This document shows positions 36,392-43,570 of a stretch of 62,556 bases of DNA, one piece after another; position 1 is the stretch's first letter, and each line of letters opens with the position of its first letter. Both the position numbers and the translations under genes were made by a program. The stretch comes from Boseongicola sp. H5 (lineage in GTDB: Bacteria > Pseudomonadota > Alphaproteobacteria > Rhodobacterales > Rhodobacteraceae), in assembly GCA_020622165.1 (NCBI GenBank), contig JACNMN010000016.1, positions 1 through 62,556 on the forward strand, read 5' to 3'. The notes beneath the pieces were generated by a model. It ran no database searches. It saw only the letters and a list, made by a program, of their open reading frames with translations, and was not told the DNA's origin.

Positions 36392-36459
36392 TCAGACAAT
36401 TCCCAAGTACATCGCCGCGCTTACGAGCAATAATTTCTTAGAACATAAGGAGAAGAGCC

Positions 36460-36933
36460 ATGCATCCCACCCGAAACACATTGCCGAACAACACGCGTAA
36501 AGTGTCGATCTCTCTTTTGCAGAACCGGCTTCATGACGCGATTGATCTGACAGCCCAGGCCAAGCAAGCGCACTGGAATGTGAAGGGCCCGAGCTTTATA
36601 GCTCTACATGAACTTTTTGACACTATTCATGGAGAACTCGACAGTCATGCGGACCTGATAGCCGAGCGACTTGTGTCACTCGGCGGTCAGGCGCATGGGA
36701 CCGTGCGGGCTGCGGCGGCTGGTTCCAGTCTTGAAGAATATCCACTCAGGGCAAGCACACAAGAGGATCACATCGCTGCCTTATCGTCTGCGCTTGCGAA
36801 ATTTGGTGAATCCGTTCGGATAGCGATCGATGAAACCGCAAACTGCGGCGATCAAGACACGTCCGATCTCTTTACCGAGATTTCCAGGGCCATCGACAAG
36901 TCGCTCTGGTTTGTCGAAGCGCATCAATCATAA
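36460..36933 (+). CDS. dps: Dps ferritin-like DNA-protection protein
   Basis: This 157-residue four-helix ferritin-like protein has the Dps signature QAHWNVKGPSFIALHELFDT and then HGELDSHADLIAERLVSLGG. These include the intersubunit ferroxidase residues His (HWN), His and Asp/Glu. It oxidises and stores iron using peroxide and shields DNA in stress or stationary phase. AAGGAG lies 8 bases before ATG 36460. It stands alone between remnants, so it is probably cargo with its own promoter. Confidence 0.92.
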   Translation: MHPTRNTLPNNTRKVSISLLQNRLHDAIDLTAQAKQAHWNVKGPSFIALHELFDTIHGELDSHADLIAERLVSLGGQAHGTVRAAAAGSSLEEYPLRASTQEDHIAALSSALAKFGESVRIAIDETANCGDQDTSDLFTEISRAIDKSLWFVEAHQS

Positions 36934-36962
36934 CTTTAAGAGGATGCAATCGCGCGGCCCAT

Positions 36963-37076
36963 AAGGACGGCCTGAACGTCTTAACGCTGACGAGGGACAG
37001 TACAGCGACGACCAAAGCCGTGGCGTCAGAAATCGGAAAAGCTGACTTCAGAGTGGGCGTCTCACCCGCTGACAAA
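36963..37076 (+). pseudogene. Heavy-metal P-type ATPase fragment
   Basis: A ~38-codon open stretch reads GLNVLTLTRDSTATTKAVAS and then EIGKADFRVGVSPADKFN. This fits the hinge region of metal P1B-ATPases (LTGDN..TA.AVA..IGI....EVLP.DK), with the GD signature already degraded to RD. There is no start or stop of its own and the rest of the gene is absent. It is a relic of a copper/heavy-metal exporter beside dps. Confidence 0.55.
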
Positions 37077-37092
37077 TTCAACATCTTCAATT

Positions 37093-38052
37093 ATGACCAT
37101 CCCCAAGAACAGCAGCGGAACCTGGCGGAAGCGAAGGTATCAGCGTATCGAGATCTTCGATTTGGAGGTTCTGGTTCTAGCAGCGGAGTCAGGCAGCTTT
37201 CGCGGAGTGAGCGCGCAGGTTGGAGTTGGCCAACCTGCGGTCACGCGACGGATACAAAAGCTCGAGGACACTTTCGGAGTATCTCTGTTCGAGCGCAGCC
37301 CTACAGGCGTAAGGCTGACTAATGCGGGATGGAGGTTTCTCTGTCGGGTCCGGCGCATCCTGAGTGAACTCAAGCTTGCTATTGCCGATGTCGAAATCGC
37401 CGGAGTAGGTGGCAATGGAGAAATCAACTTCGGATTGACGGATTCCCTGTCGAATGGGCTGTTTCACCAAATCCTCTCGGAGTTCTTTGACAATCATCCG
37501 GAAGTCCAGCCAAACTTCGTGCAGGCAGATCTTGGCGAACTCGAAACTCTGCTGAATCACAGGATGATCGACATCTTGTACGGACCTGTGAATACGTCCT
37601 TCACTGACAGTGATATCCTGCCGGTTGCTAACCAGCAGATCTACCTAGCCGTTTCTCACAACAACGGTCTTGCCGCGCGACAATGGGTCTCTTGGGCTGA
37701 TGTAGCTGGTTTGGTTTTAATGGTGGGGACCGAAGACCCCGGACCAGTGTTTGAAACCTATGTTCGCCCTGGATTTCGGAAGCATCATGACGGAATCAAG
37801 GTCAAGCGCCACAACCTTGACCGTAAAGGCATCTTGAACCTCGTAGAGATGAACCTTGGTTCCACATTAATTTGGGAGGATCCACGCAGGATAGGACACA
37901 ACGACCTTATATACATTCCTGTATTGGAAGCGGGTGTCGCTCAGCGCATTCAATACTCGCTCAAATGGCATGCTAAAAACGACAATCCCGCTCTCCGACG
38001 TTTTATCTCTCTAGCGCGGATTAAGGCGAAGAAGAACGGCGCTCTTTCCTGA
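37093..38052 (+). CDS. LysR-family transcriptional regulator
   Basis: The protein has 319 residues. The helix-turn-helix is in LEVLVLAAESGSFRGVSAQV and VGVGQPAVTRRIQKLEDTFG. A substrate-binding-like domain follows. It is homologous to the broken LysR at 35182, and the two may be ancient duplicates. Its 3' end overlaps the end of the trb operon by 32 bases in convergent orientation, so antisense interference with the last trb gene is possible. It marks the border between cargo and conjugation module. Confidence 0.85.
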   Translation: MTIPKNSSGTWRKRRYQRIEIFDLEVLVLAAESGSFRGVSAQVGVGQPAVTRRIQKLEDTFGVSLFERSPTGVRLTNAGWRFLCRVRRILSELKLAIADVEIAGVGGNGEINFGLTDSLSNGLFHQILSEFFDNHPEVQPNFVQADLGELETLLNHRMIDILYGPVNTSFTDSDILPVANQQIYLAVSHNNGLAARQWVSWADVAGLVLMVGTEDPGPVFETYVRPGFRKHHDGIKVKRHNLDRKGILNLVEMNLGSTLIWEDPRRIGHNDLIYIPVLEAGVAQRIQYSLKWHAKNDNPALRRFISLARIKAKKNGALS

Positions 38053-38251
38053 GCTTCGCGAACCCCCGGTCTGTCTTCATGAACCGCTCGAGCATGGGTG
38101 CGATGAGCTTGGTGGTTTCCAGCTTCTGTCCATTCTCAACACCGAGGATCTCCGCATAGGCCGTCAAATCACGATGCACTTGCGCAGGCAGTTCCACGGT
38201 AAGCTTGACCGGCTTGTCGTCGCGAATATCGCCCAGCTTCAACTTGCTCAT
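38021..38251 (-). CDS. DUF2274 small protein of the trb operon
   Basis: This 76-residue protein (MSKLKLGDIRDDKPVKLTVE...) has a ribbon-helix-helix-like pattern (VKLTVELPAQVHRDLTAYAE). DUF2274 genes regularly follow trbI in alphaproteobacterial elements. Its start overlaps the trbI stop as ATGA, so it is the last gene of the trb operon. It may bind DNA or act as an accessory factor; no function is established to my knowledge. Confidence 0.8.
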   Translation of the reverse strand: MSKLKLGDIRDDKPVKLTVELPAQVHRDLTAYAEILGVENGQKLETTKLIAPMLERFMKTDRGFAKLRKERRSSSP

Positions 38252-39471
38252 CGCGTGTCTCCTTGAGGTTCGAGGATAAGATCGCGGGTCACCATTACGC
38301 GCACGGGAAACCCCGGCCGGACCGTCAGCGTGGGCGGGATGTTGAGCTGGCGCTGGACGATGGCCTCGCCCGCGCGGGCGATCGTATCCTGGGTGCCGTC
38401 GCGGATTGCGTCGGCAATCTCATCGCCACCATCTTCACCGGTCTCGAGGCCGATATTAAGGATCGTGGCGAGACCGGCCGCGCGAAACAGTTGGCCCCAA
38501 TGGTTGTCGACACCGTCTTCGAGCCCGGCATATCCCGCCTGATCCGTACCGGGCTGGCGTTCGAGCACGATGGAGCGTCCGTCTGGGAGTATCAATCGGG
38601 TCCACGCCAAGAGGACACGCCGCTGACCGGTTTCCACACGGCTATCATATTCGCCGAGTAGCCGCGCGCCCTGCGGGATCAGCAGGAACTGGCCGGTCGG
38701 GCTGTCATAGACATTGGCTGTGACCTGCGCGGTGATCTGTCCCGGAAGATCGGACCGCAGGCCGGTCAGAAGTGCAGCCTCGATGACCGATCCCGCTTGC
38801 AGAACGTAAGGGCTTGGCGGAGCCTGCAGCCGATCTGCGGCGGTGGTCCTCCGGTCGACCTCACGATCCAAGAAGGCTTCCTTTCGTCCCGTCATGTCCG
38901 GTTGCCGTGTCTGCCCGACAGATGCCGGGAATAGACCTTGTTGCCCGTGCGTTGGAGGTGTCATGGGTGCGATCGGTTGCTGCGCAACACCCGCGCCGCT
39001 CGTCCTTGCATCGGCGAAGAGAGTTGCGAGCCGCGCCGCCTCCGCTTCCTGCAACCGCAGTTGCTCTTCGGGATCAACGGCGGGGCCGGTGGCCGGCACG
39101 ACCGGCACGGGTTCACCCCGCCGCTGCGCAGAAAGAACCGGGCGTCCCAGCTCTCCTGGAAGCGGTGGCCCGAGTTGTGGGATCGACGCGTAGTCGCGCG
39201 GCAGACCCAAAAGACCCTCGGCCTCCTGGACTCGTTCCGTCGAGAAGAGTTCTGACGGCCCATCGCCCGGATCAGATCCTTGCAAGGCGACAATCAGGAT
39301 CGAACCAATGCCGAGCCCGCCCACGACGGCGAGAACCGTGATGGCCTTGCGCGAGAGCCGCATGACGCGTGGCGGATCGGGCCGCAGGCGCAGTTCCTTG
39401 GCGATGTCCTGTTCGGTGCGTGGCGGCTCTTCGGGGCGGTCGTCTTGTTGCTGGTTTTCGGTGCCGGTCAT
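38248..39471 (-). CDS. trbI: TrbI (VirB10-like) conjugation channel protein
   Basis: This 407-residue protein has a short cytoplasmic tail, one membrane helix (AITVLAVVGGLGIGSILIVAL, near residues 46-66), a proline-rich periplasmic linker and the VirB10 C-terminal domain (VIEAALLTGLRSDLPGQITA, GARLLGEYDSRV). It spans both membranes and forms the outer part of the type IV secretion channel together with TrbG. It starts 3 bases after the trbG stop. Confidence 0.93.
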   Translation of the reverse strand: MTGTENQQQDDRPEEPPRTEQDIAKELRLRPDPPRVMRLSRKAITVLAVVGGLGIGSILIVALQGSDPGDGPSELFSTERVQEAEGLLGLPRDYASIPQLGPPLPGELGRPVLSAQRRGEPVPVVPATGPAVDPEEQLRLQEAEAARLATLFADARTSGAGVAQQPIAPMTPPTHGQQGLFPASVGQTRQPDMTGRKEAFLDREVDRRTTAADRLQAPPSPYVLQAGSVIEAALLTGLRSDLPGQITAQVTANVYDSPTGQFLLIPQGARLLGEYDSRVETGQRRVLLAWTRLILPDGRSIVLERQPGTDQAGYAGLEDGVDNHWGQLFRAAGLATILNIGLETGEDGGDEIADAIRDGTQDTIARAGEAIVQRQLNIPPTLTVRPGFPVRVMVTRDLILEPQGDTR

Positions 39472-39474
39472 GGC

Positions 39475-40533
39475 TCAGCGGTCCTCATCGGGACGCCACG
39501 CGGAAACCACGCGTTCCGCGCTCTGCTCGCTGCGCCGGACTCCATCGGTCCGCACGATCCGGACGACGCGCTGGCGGTCTCCGAGACGCAACTCGGCTGC
39601 GGCGAAGAGCCGGTCAACGATCATGTAGTTGCGCCGGATGCGGTAATTGACGAGCTGGCCGTCCCCTTCCGGTCCGATCACGAAGAGCGGCGGCATCTCG
39701 CCCTGGCCGATCCCGCGTGGGAACTCGATGAAGACCTGTCGTCCGTCATCGAAGGCCCGGCGCGGCCGCCAGGGCGCGCGATCCCCCGTTATCCGGTAGC
39801 GGAAATTGATGTCGTCGAGATCGACATTGCGCACGATCGGAAGGCTGGCTTCCGCGCGATCGTTCTGGCGGCGCAAGGCGATCAGTTCGTCTTCGGGGTA
39901 TTGCCAAGATACCGAAGCCATATAGGCCTGCGGCGTCGCGCGCAGCTCCAGGTGATAGGTGCGCCGGTCGGTGTTGATGACCAGATTAGTTACGAGGTCG
40001 GGCCGTGTCGGCTTCACGAGCACATGAATGCGGCGGTTATCGCCGGAGCCGCTCTCGGTGTCGCCGATGATCCATCGTGCAGTGTCGCCTGCTGCGATCG
40101 GACCACTCCCAACAAGGCTCTCACCCGCCTGTAGCGCGATGTCCGTGACCTGGCCGGGAGAGGTGTAGACCTGATAGAGCGCCCCGGAGCTGTAGGGATA
40201 GAGCTGGACGGCGTTGATGAAGCCGTCGCGGACCGGTTCGATCCGGGCGGCTTCGTTGGCGTTGGTCACGCGCTCTGTCGGTTCCGCCGCTTCTGCCGGC
40301 CGATCGTCGGCATCGACCCGCATGAGCTGGCCGGGCAGCGGTAAAGGCTCGGGTGTCTCGACGATCCGAACGGGCCGCGCCGGTTCCGCGATCAGCGTTG
40401 CGGCGACCGGATCGTCATATGCGATCTCCGGTGGTTTGAAGGTGGCGCACCCGGCCAGCATCGAGCCGGCGAGTAGTGTCGTGATGGAAAGTTTGCCTGA
40501 CATGCAGATTTGGCGTGTGATGCAATCACTCAT
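39475..40533 (-). CDS. trbG: TrbG (VirB9-like) conjugation channel protein
   Basis: The protein has 352 residues from ATG 40533, which overlaps the trbF stop; ATG 40503 (MSGKLSITTLLAGSMLAGCA) gives a cleaner lipoprotein signal with Cys in the lipobox LAGC. The VirB9 domain (VQLYPYSSGALYQVYTSPGQ, VINTDRRTYHLELRA, FIEFP) is complete. It forms the outer-membrane core complex with TrbI. Confidence 0.92.
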   Translation of the reverse strand: MSDCITRQICMSGKLSITTLLAGSMLAGCATFKPPEIAYDDPVAATLIAEPARPVRIVETPEPLPLPGQLMRVDADDRPAEAAEPTERVTNANEAARIEPVRDGFINAVQLYPYSSGALYQVYTSPGQVTDIALQAGESLVGSGPIAAGDTARWIIGDTESGSGDNRRIHVLVKPTRPDLVTNLVINTDRRTYHLELRATPQAYMASVSWQYPEDELIALRRQNDRAEASLPIVRNVDLDDINFRYRITGDRAPWRPRRAFDDGRQVFIEFPRGIGQGEMPPLFVIGPEGDGQLVNYRIRRNYMIVDRLFAAAELRLGDRQRVVRIVRTDGVRRSEQSAERVVSAWRPDEDR

Positions 40534-41216
40534 TGGGCGTTCTCCCTTGACCAGTTGATGGCGTGGACGAAGACGCCGAGGGGGTTTTTGCGGAGGCGTT
40601 CGGCATCGCGGGGTGGTTGGACGACGACGCTAAGGATGCCGGTCCAGCGTTCGGTGACGGCGAGCTGTCCGTTGACGTAGCGGCGTTCGGTCCAGGCGAC
40701 GCGGAAGCTGGAGTCGGAGGCGCGGATGACGCTGGAGATCTCGGCTGTGACCTGGACCTCACCGACGCTTGCGAAGGGGTTATTCTCCCGGGCGAAGTCG
40801 TTGAGGGCGACAGAGCCTCGATCGGTGGTGAAGTCGTAAGCACGCAACCAGTTCTGACGCAGGACTATGGGATCGGCGGGCACCTGGCGGACATTCTCGA
40901 TGAAGCGCGCGAGGTGGAAGGCGATCTGCGGATCGGTGGGACGGTAGTTTGCGGTGGCGGGTGCCACGGCTTGGGCTGCTCCAAGTCTATCGACCTCGAC
41001 GACGTAAGGAACGATCGTGCCTTGGGTCGATTGCCAGACCAGCGCGAGGCCGAAGGTCGCTGTCGTGGCGAGGCATCCGATGGCCATGAGGCGCCAATTG
41101 CGGGCCTGGACACGGGCGGAACCCATGCGTTCGTCCCAGACCTGGGCGGCCTTCTGGTAGGGTGTCACGGGCTTGGGGGTCTTGGCGTATCGCACGCTGG
41201 GTCGCTTGAATCTCAT
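40530..41216 (-). CDS. trbF: TrbF (VirB8-like) conjugation protein
   Basis: This 228-residue inner-membrane assembly factor has a cytoplasmic N-terminus (MRFKRPSVRYAKTPKPVTPY), one helix (WRLMAIGCLATTATFGLALV) and a VirB8-fold periplasmic domain (VPYVVEVDRLGAAQAV, FRVAWTERRY). The start ATG 41216 is chosen because it overlaps the trbL stop as ATGA and matches the family start; a longer frame upstream is an overlap artefact. It ends inside the trbG start. Confidence 0.93.
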   Translation of the reverse strand: MRFKRPSVRYAKTPKPVTPYQKAAQVWDERMGSARVQARNWRLMAIGCLATTATFGLALVWQSTQGTIVPYVVEVDRLGAAQAVAPATANYRPTDPQIAFHLARFIENVRQVPADPIVLRQNWLRAYDFTTDRGSVALNDFARENNPFASVGEVQVTAEISSVIRASDSSFRVAWTERRYVNGQLAVTERWTGILSVVVQPPRDAERLRKNPLGVFVHAINWSRENAQ

Positions 41217-42502
41217 GATCTCTCCGAAAGGCTGATGGTGGTGCCCGCGCCGCCGCCATCGCCGGAGCGGATCGCATGGGCAGTTATGGCAGTGCCGTGC
41301 TGCAGGCTTTGCTGGCGTTTCATCTGGCGCGCCCAAGCGGGCGGACCGTCATTCGCGGGCGTGGGCATGGAAGACGGGGAATTGCTGAACTTGCCGCCGG
41401 TGGCTTCGAAAGCGGCGCGTGAGCCGGAGCGATAGCTCTCGCCAACGGCGCGCTTGAGGGGGCTGACCGCGGTATTGACCCCGGCTTGACCGACCGCGGC
41501 CATGCCGCTCGCGGCTTTCCCGGCGGTCGATGTGCCGGAGGCCGCGCCGATCTTGAATGCGGTCGAAGCGCCACCTGCGACGGCGGACCCACCGCGCAGG
41601 GCTGCTCCACCGGCCGCCCCTGCCATCTTCGCGCCCGCGAGGCCGCCTGCGACCACACCGCCTGCTGCGAGACCGGCTCCGACCGCCGCGCCTGCGCCAA
41701 GCTGCGGACCACCTGAGACGATACCGTTGGCGATACCGGGGCCGAAGATGCCGAGCGCGAGGAGCGAGAGCGCCGCCAGCACGACGGCCATGGCGTCCTC
41801 GATGGTCGGTTCACCCGTGAACCCGGCGGTGAACTCGCCAAAAATCGTCGAGCCGATGCCGACGATGACGGCGAGCACGAGCACCTTGACGCCCGAGGAG
41901 ATCACGAGCCCCAGCACGCGCTCGGCCATGAAGGCGGTCTTGTTGAAGAGCCCGAAGGGGACGAGGATGAAGCCCGCGAGCGTCGCCAGCTTGAACTCGA
42001 TCAGCGTGACGAAGAGTTGGATCGCGAGGATGAAGAAGGAGAGCAAGACCACGATCCAAGCGAAGAGCAGGATCGAAATTTGGATGAAGTTCTCGAAGAA
42101 GGAGACGAACCCCATCAAGTCGGCAATGGATTCCAGGATCGGCTGACCGGCTTCGAGCCCGACGGCGGCGATGCGTCCGGGCTGCAAAAGTTCGCCCGCA
42201 CCGATCGCGCCGCCGGTGGCCACCAGCCCGAGCCCGGCGAAGCTCTCGAAGACGATTCGCGCGAGCGCGTTCCAGTTGCTGATGATGTAGGCGAACACGC
42301 CGACGAAGAGCGTCTTCTTGACGAGCCTTCCGATGATGTCGTCATCCGCGCCCCAAGCCCAGAAGAGCGCTGCAAGGGTGACATCGATGACGATCAGCGT
42401 GGTCGCGAGGAAAGCGACGTCGCCGCCGAGCAGCCCGAAGCCCGAGTCGATATAGGTCGTGAAGACCTCCAGGAACCGATCGATGACGCCGACGCCGTCC
42501 AT
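41213..42502 (-). CDS. trbL: TrbL (VirB6-like) conjugation membrane protein
   Basis: The protein has 429 residues. The N-terminal half has about six membrane helices (VAFLATTLIVIDVTLAALFWA and others). It is followed by a long Gly/Ala-rich region (AGAAVGAGLAAGGVVAGGLA) and a low-complexity soluble tail, as usual for TrbL/VirB6. It is a polytopic inner-membrane part of the channel. It is coupled to trbF by ATGA and lies 3 bases after trbK. Confidence 0.93.
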   Translation of the reverse strand: MDGVGVIDRFLEVFTTYIDSGFGLLGGDVAFLATTLIVIDVTLAALFWAWGADDDIIGRLVKKTLFVGVFAYIISNWNALARIVFESFAGLGLVATGGAIGAGELLQPGRIAAVGLEAGQPILESIADLMGFVSFFENFIQISILLFAWIVVLLSFFILAIQLFVTLIEFKLATLAGFILVPFGLFNKTAFMAERVLGLVISSGVKVLVLAVIVGIGSTIFGEFTAGFTGEPTIEDAMAVVLAALSLLALGIFGPGIANGIVSGGPQLGAGAAVGAGLAAGGVVAGGLAGAKMAGAAGGAALRGGSAVAGGASTAFKIGAASGTSTAGKAASGMAAVGQAGVNTAVSPLKRAVGESYRSGSRAAFEATGGKFSNSPSSMPTPANDGPPAWARQMKRQQSLQHGTAITAHAIRSGDGGGAGTTISLSERS

Positions 42503-42505
42503 GAC

Positions 42506-42784
42506 CTACTCCGTGTCCGGATCGTTGATGGAGGTGCCGAAGAACCGGCGGCGATTCTCTTCCCAGGCGGCCTGACACGCGGTGTCGGCGTCGAGCGCTT
42601 CCGGTGTGAGCGTGCGGCAGCGCTGCAAGGTTCCGCGCAATGGATCGTCCGAAACCACCGCTGCAGGTTCGGCCGCACGCTCTTCCTCAAGGGCGCGCTG
42701 AAGCTCTATCGCCGCCATGAGCGCGGCAATGGCGCCCATGGCGATGGCGATGGCTTTCAGCGTGGTCTCGGCGGTCAGCTTCAT
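42506..42784 (-). CDS. trbK: TrbK-like (entry exclusion type) protein
   Basis: This 92-residue protein has one N-terminal hydrophobic helix (LKAIAIAMGAIAALMAAIEL) and a small periplasmic domain with two Cys (LQRCRTLTP, DTACQAAWEENRRRFFG), the pattern of the alternative TrbK family between trbJ and trbL. The family is associated with entry exclusion, keeping a second copy of the element out of the host. It lies in the standard place in the operon. Confidence 0.8.
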   Translation of the reverse strand: MKLTAETTLKAIAIAMGAIAALMAAIELQRALEEERAAEPAAVVSDDPLRGTLQRCRTLTPEALDADTACQAAWEENRRRFFGTSINDPDTE

Positions 42785-42790
42785 CGCGGC

Positions 42791-43570
42791 TTACCGGAAC
42801 ATCCGCACGGTCGTCGGCTCGTAGCCCGAGCCGTAGTCGAGGAAGCGCGTGAGGTTCTCGCGCGCCTGAGCCTCGGCCGTCGCGACGCGCGCGGCTTCGA
42901 GCGATTGCGCCCGGTTTTGCGCGGCGATGGCGGCAGTCAGGTCGGAGATCTGCTGGCTCTGCAGCGCGAGGAGTTGGTTGCCCGCCTGTGTCGCCTGCAG
43001 CGCGCCGGTGGCCGCTTGGCTGCGGCCCACAAGCGCTTGCATCTCCGTCCGGGCGGTTTCGATATTGCCAACTACACCGGCCTGGACCTTCAGCGCGTCC
43101 TCGAACCCAGCGACCGAGGTGCGCCAGCGGTCCTGCGCGCCCGCAATCATGTGGTCGAAATCGCCCCGCGCGGCGGCGGCTCCGTAATCCTGGGTGAAGG
43201 CCTCGTCGATGGTCGCCACATCATGGGCGATGCGCTGTGCTTCACCCAAGAGCTGCTGGGTCTGCTGCACGGAGGATTGCAGGCGCGAGAGGGAGGAATA
43301 AGGCAGGCTCGCGAGATTACGGGCCTGGTTGACCAGCATCTGTGCCTCGTTCTGGAGCTGGGCGATCTGGTTGTTGATCTGCTCCAGCGTCCGCGCGGCG
43401 GTCAGAAGGTTTTCGGCATGGTTGGTCGGGTCGTAGACGATCCCGCCAAACCCGCCGCCGAAGAATGCGTGGGCGGGCGGTGCCGTGGCCGGGGTCAGCG
43501 CGATCGCGCTCGACAGTAGCAGGGCTGCGGCAGCGCGTCCGGCCAGTTTACGTGTCTTGGTCTTGATCAT
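42791..43570 (-). CDS. trbJ: TrbJ (VirB5-like) conjugation protein
   Basis: This 259-residue exported protein has a signal peptide (RAAAALLLSSAIALTPATAP) and a long helical body (TLEQINNQIAQLQNEAQMLV) typical of TrbJ/VirB5, a minor pilus-tip component. The start overlaps the trbE end by 23 bases. Downstream is trbK. Confidence 0.92.
   Translation of the reverse strand: MIKTKTRKLAGRAAAALLLSSAIALTPATAPPAHAFFGGGFGGIVYDPTNHAENLLTAARTLEQINNQIAQLQNEAQMLVNQARNLASLPYSSLSRLQSSVQQTQQLLGEAQRIAHDVATIDEAFTQDYGAAAARGDFDHMIAGAQDRWRTSVAGFEDALKVQAGVVGNIETARTEMQALVGRSQAATGALQATQAGNQLLALQSQQISDLTAAIAAQNRAQSLEAARVATAEAQARENLTRFLDYGSGYEPTTVRMFR

Noticed and set aside
36940-37090. Independent gene upstream of the LysR at 37093
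   Set aside because: The protein-like stretch is only a fragment of a metal P-type ATPase without start or stop, so it is listed as a relic.
42017-43519. Plus-strand open frame of 500 codons
   Set aside because: It is a shadow of trbL, trbK and trbJ on the opposite strand in GC-rich DNA. Its composition is Arg/Gly/Asp-rich without family features, and the minus-strand genes have clear motifs and coupled starts.
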